Assembly (NCBI RefSeq): GCF_017562075.2
Contig: NC_054082.1
Coordinates: 19,538,927-19,602,926, forward strand
Length of the DNA stretch: 64,000 bases
Source: Anopheles merus
Taxonomy: Eukaryota > Arthropoda > Insecta > Diptera > Culicidae
Reading direction: 5' to 3'
Under the pieces are notes generated by a model, which saw nothing but the letters and a program-made list of their open reading frames with translations, had not been told where the DNA came from and did no database searches. The translations under genes and the position numbers were made by a program. This document shows positions 1-11,527 of this stretch, piece after piece (the stretch's first letter is position 1; every line of letters starts with the position of its first letter).

Positions 1-1773
1 CGATTCAATATCCACGCTAATTTCCATTGCAAATGCACACGACCGCACAAACACTCAACTGCTGCTCGCGACCTATCTGGCTGCGGCAACAGATAGTAGT
101 ACCATCGCGGGCGCGGGGATCCAATATGCACGCTCCCTGGTCGCGAGTTGACACATTCTTGCTGGAATCAGTGCCTAATCGCAGCCGACATGTGTTTTTC
201 GGGCGGTGGCCTGATGTTGTTGGTTCACTGCCTCTATACACGAGATACACCACCATTAAAGCTTTCTACGGGTAGCTAAAAGGAACGGAAGGGATGCGTG
301 TGTATCTTTTCCTGGTTGTTTTTCACCCTCAATCCCTATCCCCAAACCGGCGATTTCTAAGGGGTAGAAAGAGTTAGAGGAAGGGAAGTGGAAATGATAT
401 TTATATGCAAATTACAGCAGTCCACCAGTACGCCAAGCATCTGATCTGATCCCGAAAGCCGCCCTATGCCCGAATTTCATAATCATGTGCGCGCACATCC
501 CACTTGAGTGTGCAGGAGCAGCGTTTTCAAATTTCAATATCATCAAATCAGAACCCCAATCGTAGCAAAAAACAACAAAAACACGCGAAACACTACCCCC
601 ACAACAACGCTTCATTGCGTGCGTTTTGCCTGCGAGCGCAATGCTCGGGTGCAGGACCCTCGCGGCGCTGTACTCTGGTTTGCTCTGGATGAGCTTAATC
701 GTTATGATTTTGCACCCGGCTGCACTTCTTCACAACCAATCGGTCGTGCAAATGAAGGAGGGGGGGGGGGGAGTGGGAATTATTGTGGGTCACTACCAAC
801 CAGGAATTCAGAAATGCGCTCGGAATGCTCGGAATTGTCGGTGTGTGTTTGTGGTTCTCACGCCGTACCACGCGTGTTAGCGTTTTAAAATATAATTTAA
901 ACACAGCCACAAAAACTGCATACTAACCAAAAACGCCCTCAGCGGCAGTAGGACCCACACGCTAGCAGCGTGATCCCTTCGTCTGTTGCGTGAGAGATCG
1001 TGCGCCAGCGATCGGCTGGCAGCTTCATATCCGCGGTGGGATAACGAGATCGTTCCATTTAATTAAATTGAAAACTTCACAATTACATTCAATTTCAATC
1101 GAAGCAGCGTACAACATCCCCGTACAGGTAACCCGGTTGCCTGAATCTGGATGAAATATCACTTTTTCCGTTATTGGCCCGGCAATCAGAATATCGAGCA
1201 CGAACGAATGTGTGGTAAGGGTCCTGGATTGGACGGGATTTCCGATTGAAGGTGTAAATGAGTTTTTTGTGCGCACGGATCATCGTGTTTCCATCCAGTC
1301 GAGGAAGAGAGAGAGAGAGCTATTTTCCAGTTTTTCACCGACCGTCCAGGGATGGTGTGAGAGAAACACAAACAGATGAATTTCGCAATACCGGGGTATC
1401 GGGATGAAGCCACCGCCGAGCAAAGGTCAGAGCGAGGCTTTAACGATGGCGCAGCACCAACACCCACCGTCTGGCTTCTACCCTGGCACTGTCCTGAAGT
1501 CATGTTGGTAGAACTGTGCCGACTTTTCCACACCGATGGGTAGGGATCAATGTTTGGTTCGAGCATTGCCTTTCTTCACGTTGCTGTGCGTTCGTTTGTC
1601 CGTTTTGTTTACAGTGTGCTCTAAAAGTGTTTGTCTAGCGGCATATGTCATGCACAACAAGGTGCCAGTGTACCATAAACTGGGCGACGTGCTTGATAGA
1701 AGTAGACAATTGTCGTTTTGAAATTTAGCAATTTTTTGAATTCTTAAAAGGTCTGATAACAGATTTTTGGCAC

Positions 1774-1843
1774 TCAGTTAGGATTTTTGCGTTAAAAATA
1801 AATAAAATTCAGTTAGGATTTTTGCGTTAAAAATAAATAAAAT
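1774..1843 (+). repeat. 35-bp tandem duplication plus AAATA run
   Basis: TCAGTTAGGATTTTTGCGTT and the AT-rich bases after it occur twice in tandem (1774-1808 and 1809-1843), followed by further AAATAAAT units to about 1856. The copies are almost identical, suggesting a recent slip. Confidence 0.9.
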
Positions 1844-2829
1844 AAATAAAATAAAGATCCCTTAATCTCCCCAAATATTGGCCCTTATTATCTGGTAAAT
1901 ATACAGCTGGTCGTATACTTTCCGAGCTCACTGTACGGGTGTTGGTTGTGCCCGTTTCGTTTCGTGCCTATTTTCCACAATTGTTGTTTTGTATAATTTC
2001 TCCACACCACCACCACCAACAGTGGGATATAAAAGTGTGTCTATAATTTCCCGTACGAATGCGAATGTAAGCGCCCAAATGCGAGAAGCTTTTACGACCT
2101 ACTGTGCCCCTGTACTGGTACTGGAGAGGTGCCGAGCCATGAGCCACACTCTTCTTCCTATACCGGTCCGTTCGGTGATGAAAGCAGCAAAAAATAAAGG
2201 AAAAGCTCATGGCAAACACGGAATGAAAACCATACCATTCCCTCGTCACTGCCGCAGCTGCCCGTGCGGTGCTTTTGTGGTGCTGGTGCGCTAGCATTAA
2301 ATGGATGAATATGGTTTGCAGTTGAATTTTTAATTTTCCAAATTGGCGCTTCCCGGGGTGGCGCGTTCTGCGAATCTCGGTGCTAGCGAGTTGTAGTGGT
2401 CCTTCCCTTGCGTGGACAAACATTTCGCCGAGTGACCTCGCGAACCCGTGCATTCCCGCTGGGTGGCGGTGCTGCTGCCGCTGCTGCTGATGCTGCTGAT
2501 GCTGCTTTTGTTTGTTGCCGAGAGTTGGCGTTGTAATTGAAATTTAAGTGTGGGCTGTTGTTGCGCTGCTCTGTTTGTGTTGTTGTCGTCGTTTGTTGAT
2601 TTGTTTGGTTTGGTGGGAAAAGTGGGCAACCGGTGTGTGTGTGTGCCATCGCGTGGAGAGTGAATGTTGTGATGCCAATGTAATGGGGAAACTTATTTTT
2701 TGGACCCGTTGTGATATCTCATTTCCGGCAGCGCGTCTGGAAGTTTGCTATCGGGAAATGGAGATGGTGGGTTTTGGGGTGAGTGTAAAAAATAATAAAC
2801 ACATAATAAAAGTTCAACATGACGGGGGA

Positions 2830-2831
<2 letters not shown>

Positions 2832-2863
<32 letters not shown>
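2832..2863 (+). repeat. (GT)16 microsatellite
   Basis: An uninterrupted GT run in non-coding sequence. Confidence 0.95.
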
Positions 2864-2865
<2 letters not shown>

Positions 2866-5202
2866 CAATAACGGAAAAATGGAGGGAATAAAACTCGTTT
2901 GGTGATGTAAACGATATGGTCAAGGTATCAAGTTGTATGCGTTATTAAATGTAAAATTATTGATCCGATGATACACGGTGTCTGTGTTCATCGAACTGTA
3001 TTGTTGCCAATGGCCTTTAATCTCTTCGTTCAATAGTAGGAACAAGATAAAAAGCCAATAATTAAAAAAAAAAACAATCATCGGATATTTGTTAACAGAG
3101 AAAAGGGTTAAAAAAGGCATTAAATTTAACGAAAAGAGTGCATATATGTTTGACATCAAACGTGCACAATCACAATGCTGTTCGGTATGGTAACTGAAAC
3201 CTTATCTCTGACCACAACACGTACCATCAAATGCAAACACCGCCCCATTCAGCAAACCGCAGGGAAAAGGATGCTGCTAGCATTCTAGATGCGGTGTTTG
3301 ATGCTTTTTCCCACACAACCAACACTTCAATGCAGCCTCTACTACACACTCATTGCTGGACATAAACGATCCAAAGCACAGCAGTAGCATCAGCAGCAGC
3401 AGCAGGCAGCTTGTCTCCCGGGTCGCTCGTACATATCTGCAGGACATATGCAGCAGGGAGTTGTGTTTTGAAAACTGCACCAAACGGGCATGATTTTGGA
3501 GCCAAAACAACAACACCAACCCTCAACAGCACCACAGGAGAAAGGGAAGGAGAACATCAAACCGACCCACTTTAATGAGCTTTCCCAAAAGCTTCGCTGC
3601 TGGTACGAACGGGACAGCGGGGAAACGATGTTTGTAATTTCATTTAAAATTAACTGCCATGGATGAGGCACCAGGAACATGATGGGGCTGCGCCGGTAGT
3701 GGCGTTGTGTCGTTTAAATTATTGATTAAAATGTGCATTTTCTGTTTATCTTCCTGCACGCGAAAAACAACACCATGGCCGAAAAGTTCCTCTGGACAAA
3801 AAAAAGGGAGAGTAAAACACAGTGCAAACCAATGCGTGATGTGCGCTCGTGTTACGAATGCTGTTTAGAGAACATAATCCCTACTTACAGCAAAGTTTGG
3901 CCAGTGTGGGGCCACCGGTGGGACACAAAGCCAAACAGGGATGGCCAGGGATGGTCAGATAGGGTAGCGGTGGTGTGTCAATTCGTCATTGCAGCAGCAG
4001 CAGCAGCAGCATCCGGTGGTAATTCCAGAGCCGCCAGACGCACACAATGCGCAATGGTTGCGTGCGCGTATGGGCGTGAATCGCACCTACACAATATGAT
4101 TGGCATTAGCGAGAAAAGCTGTGCATAATAATGAGTAGCAGCAGCTGGTGGGTGGAACCGTGATAACACGACACATAGAATGATGTGGTCCTGCTGAGCA
4201 TTGGTGTTCCTCGTGGCCAGTTTATTAGATAAATTCAATGCCATAAAGCGTACCTCACACGTAACTTAACAAATTCACAGGGCAACAAGCTAGATGGATT
4301 CATGATTCTGGTGAACCGTTGCAGTACGTGTGTGAGCATCGTGCGGAGGTGCCTGTCGTACACTTTGATGTGCGACAAAAGCTGCCTGTCAAAGGATGCA
4401 ATTTTATGCAATAAATTAAGAGAGCATTGCTGTAGAAATTCATTTAAGCACAAGGCGATACAATGAGCAGGTGTACGGTGTGTGATGTTACACACTTACA
4501 CAGCATCTTACTTTTATCTATCTAGCAAGTCATTCATCCATCCTTGCTTAAGATCGCAATCTTTGCCGCTGCATGCTGCTTTCAAGGGTTACGGAACCTG
4601 CAGTCGATTCAAAGCATTACCGTTTTTCCGGCGAACCCGAAGAGCGTCAGTGGTTTTAATGAAGACGAACTTTGCTGACGATGCTGGTGATGGGGTTTGG
4701 CGATGAAAAAGCTTCCGCACGTAGCGCAGCAATACAGCGAATGTTGTGGCGTCAGCAACAGCAGCATCCCGTTTAATGCATTATTGATGTTTTAGGCGGT
4801 AGGTGTGATGTCGCCCCATTTTCCCGCTCCATCCTTAAACTGTGCCCGTCGCCTGTGAAAGATTGCTGGCAAAATGAGCAAAAGACACTGTGTGCTCCGC
4901 CTCTAGCGGGCAGGAAGGAGAATGGGGGGTTTTGGAAAATTAAAATCACTCTTCACGAGCGATGCGCGTGTGGCACACCATTTGCATAATTTTGCGCTTC
5001 TTTTTGCGTGATGAATCGCGTCGCCAACGCGAACCGGGGACGACGGATTGGAGGTCAAGTGGATGGTGTTGTTGTTGTTGTTGCCATGATGCTTTGCTCG
5101 GCCGGCGTAATGTAGCAACACCTCGCGCACAAACGAAGACAGACGATAACTTTATTTACCATAATTTGTGGGCATTTGACAACACCACAGCAGGCAGTTC
5201 CC

Positions 5203-5204
<2 letters not shown>

Positions 5205-5266
<62 letters not shown>
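5205..5266 (+). repeat. (GA)31 microsatellite
   Basis: An uninterrupted GA run of 62 bases. Long GA tracts can bind GAGA-type factors in insects, but nothing else here points to a promoter. Confidence 0.95.
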
Positions 5267-5269
<3 letters not shown>

Positions 5270-8200
5270 GGAGCGAGAAGAGCAGACATTTTTAGAAGAC
5301 AACATTTAACCGTACCAAACCGACTGGCTGGGATGGGAAGGATTGAAGTTGTGAGGCTGAAGCGTTATGTTGAACCCCTCCACAAGAATGTTCTATCGCG
5401 CCGGGAATGATCGGTTAAGGGGCACTCTCGTGGCTCATTGAATAATTTATCAACGCGTGTATAAAAATTAACATTTTCCCTTCGATGCTCATTCCAGTGG
5501 AAAGATTATTTTACGCCCCTCGTAGTAAAATCGATCATCAGAAAAATCAAGAAGGAAATCTATGAATTTCCGCTACCGACGAGCGAATGCAAATAAACGA
5601 ACCCAACACACACATATCCACAAACAAGTCATTAGCACCGCGTTACGTTACGAATCACAAACAATTCATCGAACAAAATGTGATGAACGCACCGAGAGAG
5701 TAGGAAATATCACTGCCCGTATCAAAACAAAACGCCCTCCTCAGACATCGCCCAGCGCGCCCCCGGGGTGGATTGGTGGAATTTGTTGCCTTACCTTGTC
5801 GTTGCAGTGCCCGAAATCGATGCCAGGCGGAATCATCGAAATCAAATTCTACATTTCCACGGCATTTCCTCACCCGGACGCCGGGCAGGTTGTCGCAGCA
5901 GTTAGGTCGAACCGGTGTTACTTGACACGGAAAGCTTCTTGGGTCTTTCTGCTACTGGTGCGCTACTAGGTGGTACGTGAGGTACAAGCTGTGAAGATTC
6001 GAGCGATTTGCCTTTCCTTGCTTCCGTTGATCGCGGATGGTGGTGGTGAGAAAGGGGGGTAGTAAATTGTATCACGTACTGTTTGCATACGAATTACACA
6101 CACACACATACACACACACCGTTTGGTGATACCTTCCGACCTGGAGAATGTGGTGAAAGCGAAGAAAAAACGAGACGGATTTTATCGGTGAAAACGTTTC
6201 CGTTTTCCGTGCCGAAGCGAGGTGAGGAAGCGTTTATGCAGGTGGAATGGTTTTTGAAACGTGTTGAAGGTAGATAAAAATGTGATGTGAACAAAAAAAA
6301 ACAGATTTGTTAGGATTTTCAAACAAACAAGAACACAGTGGTGCCTGTTAAGTTCAACATATTAACAGCTTTCCAACAGTAAGTTTTAAAAAGAATCAAA
6401 CCACTTCCCTTACATTTTTCGTGCTATTGCTGAACGTGCTCTCTCTCTCTCTCGCTTTCTCACCGATAGCGCTGCCGCCAATCTATGAGAAATCAAAACT
6501 TTCCGCATAACAAACAGACAAACATTGGATCATCAGCGCACCGCCGCACCGAAACCGGATCACGCGCGTCGCCACGTAGAGGCACACGTAGCGCCACCCC
6601 AGCGCAGCTCAGCCCAGCAGCCAGCGCGCTTAGAGCGTTTGCGGCATGGCGAGCCGTTACTCTGTTGGCACCCACTGCGGCTGGTGGTGGCTGCCAAGAG
6701 CGAATGTAATTGACAGTCGAGTGAAAGTGATTGCAGGCAAATAAAATCATATTTTTCGAATTAGATCGCATGCCCCGACGTGACGGCGGCGCTGCGGATC
6801 AGCGGATCGCACCCAGAGCGAATGGTTTTCGCCCTGTGTCGTCTTACAAAAGGACGGCCGGGCGTGCTGGTGTCGTTTATTTTTATACTTGTTTATCTAC
6901 AAACATCATCGCTGATGATGAGCAAACAGCAACACGACGATGTTGTGCTATTGATTCGCTATCGAGTGGAGATAGTACAGAGGCGAGCATACGTACGTTG
7001 CTACCGACACTTGACCGGGAGCTGCCGGAGTTTGTTGTTCCAGCGGGACTAGCGGCGGATCTGCTTTGCTGCTAGCTAGATGGTGCGCAATGCTGTGGAT
7101 TAATTGTACGTGAAATTAGTATAATTATGTTGGAGGAGATGGAAAGCCAGACAAGGCGGTGTGTTTGGTGGTGGCGTTTCTTGTCGATCGTTTATTTCTC
7201 GATCGAGTTTTGATCAAGTTTCTAGAGTGAACTTCTCTTTTCAAACTGTTATATAAAATTAACAAATTTTAAACACTTTCCAGTGATGTATTATCCAGTT
7301 TATCAATTTTTTCAAGAGAAAACTAAAAAAGGAAAAAGGAAAAACGAAATTCCGAACAATTTCTATGCGCTGCTTCACCATTAACTTTCTTAACGTCTTC
7401 ATCAGCGGTGAGAGCTGCTCGGTCGCAGTGCCTTAAACTTCCCACAGCCTTGCCGCTGCGCCACGGGGGAAAAACTCAATTATCGGAAACAAATGCGTAA
7501 CTAATTGTTTGCAAGTAGCTAAAAAAGCGGTAGAAATAGCTGCCGGAGAAAGGCTTCAACCGTTTGGTCTTAAAAATTAACGGCTGTGGGAGCTTGCCAG
7601 CATAATACACAGCAACTGGTTTGTACTTCGCGCGCCAAAGCAAACGTGCAGCCGTGAATATTACAGCAGAAAAACGCGTTGGGATGGAACGAAAAAAAAG
7701 GAAAAACCTTCCATGACACAGCCGTCCCGGCCCCAAGCCACGTTCGCTGGCGTAATGATGGGAACTAATGCGAACGGTCTGCTGTTAATGTTTCGCAATA
7801 AATTAGAACCACGATTTATTTGCTGTATTTGTGTGTGTGTGTATATACGTGCAGCTAGCACCCTCTGGCTGGCAGGAACTGAAAGATTGTGCTTTTTTTC
7901 GGCGGTCACTCGCGCAAATGGCTTCCGGAGAAAATTGGATTCGACCCACCGTGCGCGGATGGGCCGTAGCTGACCTTTCCGCCGCCAGCCAAGGGACGGG
8001 ATGGGTGCGAATGTTAATTGTTGCGCGCGATTTTACTAACAGAATTGTATCGCCTGTTTACAGCGGCAAGAGCACCATTGAGGGATTTGTGGCGAGCCGT
8101 ATAATTTTTAACGATTGACAACGGTGGACTTCTTTTGTTTTTGTTATCTCGTTCGTCCGCTCTGAGATGGGAAATTTCATGTCCTTATGAAGGGCAGCGA

Positions 8201-8477
8201 GTCGCAAAAATTGGGCCAATATGTTGCGTTACACTTTGTACAAGCATGCATCGCAGCCGGGCCGTCGTAACGGATGGCTGTTGGTGCCACTTTAACACAG
8301 CATGTTATCGTTTTAGTTGCGCAATAATGTCTGTCTGTACATCTTATCGGATGTAGCCGAGAACTAAGAACCCTAACGACGGTATCTGCTATCTGAGAAT
8401 ATATTCAATCGTTTACTACATCAAAAAAAGGCTCAAAGCTTATATGTAAATAGTTCAACATGAAATTAAATTCAATC

Positions 8478-8483
8478 TTTATT
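8478..8483 (-). terminator. Possible poly(A) signal of the RRM gene
   Basis: AATAAA on the minus strand, about 350 bases after the TAG stop at 8834-8832. The ground between is AT-rich and non-coding, as expected of a 3' UTR. It is the first canonical hexamer I see downstream; such hexamers are common in AT-rich sequence, so support is weak. Confidence 0.3.
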
Positions 8484-8831
8484 CGCTAAATTCAAACTGG
8501 TTTGATTAGTCCATTGATTTAAAAATCATTGCATTAATAAAGGCGCTTAAAGTTTTTTAACTTTTGATATAGAGGTAAATAACATCAGTTGAAATATAAA
8601 GAACTATTAAATTTCTTTAACGCATAGAAATGGACATTCATCGTGCAAGAGTGGCGTAAAGTGAAAGAACAAAAATAATTGAATGACAATACAAATGGTT
8701 GATGATCAAATAATTGAAACCGGTAAATCTACGATCCGCAAGTAAAATAATGCATAAAGAATTCAAGAACAAATTATGAAGACATAGCCATGTCCATGCT
8801 CCTTCCAGGAACTGCATGAGACGCTTACCGT

Positions 8832-9743
8832 CTAAAACGTTTTAATGCAGCATGTGGGTCCGAATATGTGCCGCACACGGTTCAGCTTGGTGTACGCGTG
8901 GATGTAATCGTGATGGGACTTGAAGATAATCGTTACGTCGTTCGTCTCCCCTAGGCGAATCATTTTGCATCGGAACTGCAACGATAAATTGAGCAAAAGA
9001 AATAACACGGAATTAGAAACACTGACGGTGATACTTCACCACACACTTGCTGTCAAATCACGGACGCCGGTTGTATCAAAACACACTGACGCCACACGAC
9101 GCAATTCCTAACCTAGAACATTCGATGCATTCGATGCTAATGCGTTGGTATTTGCGTCATTCACACGCTGTGTGTCCAAAGCATCATTCCAATTTCCAGA
9201 AATTTGTAAATCGAAACTTACCTCCCTAATGCGCGTTATGTGGGCAACCGTTTGGGATATGATCGCCGCCGTACGGTGGTTCTGCAGGTTGCACAGCTGG
9301 AGGCTGCGTGAGTTGCGGCTCTTCGACACTTCCAGCCGCTGCGTCACGCTGATCTGCATCCCGTGCAGCGTCACCAGCGCCCGGTCGATGTGGCGTGGAT
9401 CGACGTAGCTCACGTACGCGAAGCCCCGGTTATGCTGCCCAAAGTCCATCAGCAGACGTATCGTGTGCACTACGCCGGCGTTCGAGAAGATCGGCACCAG
9501 CTCTTCCGGCCCGAAGTTGCGCGGGATGCCCTTCACGTACAGCTCGTTGAACGGAAGCGCCTCGCTCATCCGGCTTTTCAGCGCGATGATGCACTGTCCA
9601 TTGTTGTGCTGTATCACGTACGTATTGCCCATCCAGGTGACCGGCATTTTGCTCTGGGTAGAACGCGACAGGACGCTGCAAGACAGTACAAGAAGCACAT
9701 TTATCACTTTACCCATCAAGTTTGTCGGCGATTTAGAATGCAT
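8832..9743 (-). CDS. Divergent RRM protein of the hnRNP R/Q - ACF - DND1 family, two exons
   Basis: Exon 1 is 9743-9222 and exon 2 is 8975-8832, giving 221 codons plus TAG. The donor (GAG|GTAAGT) and acceptor (TTGCAG|TTC) are strong, the join is phase 0, and the frame continues to the stop. RRM1 spans about residues 65-132, with RNP2 LYVKGI and RNP1 RGFAYVSY. The stretch LLMD-FGQHNRG matches the loop typical of RRM1 in hnRNP R/Q, ACF, RBM46/47 and DND1. An NGQ motif just before the RRM (residues 48-50) is also seen in ACF/DND1 relatives. Residues about 144-221 keep the beta-alpha-beta order of a second RRM but lack RNP motifs. The family binds RNA in the nucleus or cytoplasm, for editing, translation or germline mRNA protection; the target here is unknown. 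Met1 (9743) precedes an odd hydrophobic stretch (residues 13-26), and Met33 (9647) is an alternative start. Family assignment is from memory of motifs; exact orthology is not claimed. Confidence 0.85.
8976..9221 (-). other. Intron of the RRM gene
   Basis: This 246-bp intron starts GTAAGT at 9221-9216 and ends TTGCAG at 8981-8976. It is phase 0. Removing it joins an RRM-like helix (ending ...ITRIRE) to a beta-strand-like segment (FRCKMIRL) in an open frame that ends at TAG. Reading through it instead runs out of frame to a stop at 9108, so splicing is the better model. Confidence 0.8.
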
Positions 9744-9832
9744 AGATATGAGCTAATACGGTGTGTGTGTACCGAAGCTGTTTGCAATTGAGTGAAATAG
9801 AAGAAAAAGTTAGGAAAACGATTGCGGGAACA

Positions 9833-9853
9833 CTTTATAAACCTGTGACGTCA
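9833..9853 (-). promoter_or_regulatory. CRE plus TATA core promoter of the RRM gene
   Basis: On the minus strand a TATAAAG box (9839-9833) lies 90-96 bases before Met1. Six bases further upstream is TGACGTCA (9853-9846), the full palindromic cAMP-response element bound by CREB/ATF/CREM-type bZIP factors. Transcription would start near 9805, giving a 5' leader of about 60 bases. The spacing is that of a compact TATA promoter. That it drives this gene is inferred from position and orientation; no transcript data are available here. Confidence 0.5.
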
Positions 9854-11260
9854 CTTCCTGCAACTTAAGTGTAGCGAGTGGAACGTGACCGCTCGAGTCG
9901 GTTGACGCGTTGTGGTGTGCGCGCGTTACATCTATCTTTTTCTACGCTGCAGGATTTTGCGACGCACATCAAAACGCACAGCAGAAACATCAAGCCATCT
10001 CGCTCTGCCCGCTACGAACAAACGAGACAGCATGTTGACACGCGCGCGACTGCCGCGATGATTTGGAGATCCACATCTCGCGTACACGCAGACACACACA
10101 CGCACCGCGCACATTAGGCGAAAGCGATAGAAGAAATATTGGCCATAAAAGGGACATTTCAAGGTTATTTGTGTGGTGCAAAGTGACAGATCTCGGGTTA
10201 GCTCTCTCCGCCGGCATGAAGTGGGTAATTTAGCGTGGCTTACAGGAGTTCAGAAATTGTAATCTATCTTTGGCTGAACTTTACTGCCTGTACTTAGGAA
10301 GAAGAAAGAAAGAACACTCCGATATATGAAGGATGTAGGTAAGAGTAGAAGAGAGAAAAAGAAAAACCATGAATTGTGTGATCATTTTGCATGTTTTGCA
10401 ATCGTTTGAAGCTGTCTCTATTTTTAGTAAAAGTCCATCCGTTTTCGGCCCTGTCAGTGTGGCGTGCCAAACCCTTTCGGCACTTCATCCTGCACGGCAG
10501 AGGTACGGCAGTCTCATCACACCAGCACCGGTATTCACTCGTCTTTACGATAATTTACTGTTTCAATTACAATGTCTCCTGTGACTGCCGTGCCGTTTCA
10601 CCTGTCCAATACGGGCTTCCCGGAACGGTTTTCTGCGCTACGGTGTCCCAGGTATCGGTGGAACTTCGACTTGCGTCCAATAATTTAGAGCTAATTTATT
10701 ATTGAATTAGCATCGATAAATCACATCGGGAAATAATTACAATATTGTACGCTCACGGGACATCACCTGGCACGCCCCCTCCGCACGGGCCGAACTGGCA
10801 GCCGCCGTGAGTAATGGCAAGCGTTTAATTTCAACAGCTCGTTAGGCGGCGCGGTACGGCTTCGGACGATTAAGGCAGGTTTTCGATCCCAAGGATTCGA
10901 TGGATGAAATATTTGAGCAGCGGGCGATGGGGCCGACGGTATTACAGCAGGCTTCCACGGCTTTCAAGGAGTCGGGGCAGAGTTTAAGGCGAAACTGAAC
11001 CGTGTAATGGTTAAGTTGTGCTGTTTGTTGTAGTCGATCCCTCACACGGAAGCGATTTATCATGGAGAAACATCACCTGATGGATGCTTTACGGTTGAAA
11101 TGTGTTAAGAGCAGAATATTGGCAGTTGGCAGTTGACGGGTTGTGTGTGGCAAGCAATGTTAAACGTCTAACCCTAAGCTAATCTAACTGGTAAAGCATG
11201 TTAGCTCAAACACGCCTGTAGCTGATCCGGCTCGCCGTACAGTGCCATCGTAGCGGGCAG
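9854..11260. other. Upstream flank of the RRM gene; no supported gene
   Basis: It holds the distal promoter region of the RRM gene. A 32-codon frame at about 10901-10999 (MDEIFEQRAM...) is too short to call. Nothing else is recognised. Confidence 0.55.
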
Positions 11261-11527
11261 TCAACGGTCACCGCAAAAACACAAATTTTGATTGATTCTG
11301 CTTTGTGGTGCTGTCTGCATATCGGTGCACACGACGTTGATGAAACCGCTTCGCATACTCCCCGTTGTGCCGGTGTCAGTTTGGAGTGGATGCAATTGCC
11401 AACCGATATAACAGGCCACCGCGAGCAACACTAGTACCAGGAAACCCGTTTTGGAAAAGTAGTTAATGTCCGACAGACCCTTGCGAAAAGCTGTAAAGAT
11501 TCGTTTCCAAAGTTCCCCACTACGAAA
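11261..11527 (-). CDS. Possible terminal exon of a membrane protein (unrecognised)
   Basis: A pyrimidine-rich acceptor (CCCCTTTTAATGTGCAG) on the minus strand opens an 88-codon frame ending TGA. No ATG begins this frame, so it would be a terminal exon with earlier exons at higher coordinates, which I could not find. The peptide starts basic and aromatic (FRSGELWKRIFTAFRKGL), has one convincing membrane segment at residues 31-47 (GFLVLVLLAVACYIGWQ), then a polar tail with four cysteines. Codon choice looks mosquito-like. I do not recognise a family. A chance open run remains quite possible at this length. Confidence 0.3.
   Translation of the reverse strand, partial: FRSGELWKRIFTAFRKGLSDINYFSKTGFLVLVLLAVACYIGWQLHPLQTDTGTTGSMRSGFINVVCTDMQTAPQSRINQNLCFCGDR

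Larger units (their letters stand above)
1..8477. other. No supported gene; non-coding with simple repeats
   Basis: Open frames up to 161 codons occur but lack homology, paired splice sites or an initiating context. CAG/CTG-rich patches (about 2463-2510, 3390-3406, 3991-4010) give Ser/Gln/Ala-rich spurious peptides. A CpG-rich patch at 6530-7075 is open in two frames at once and is discussed as a finding. The tandem duplication and microsatellites are listed separately. Confidence 0.6.
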
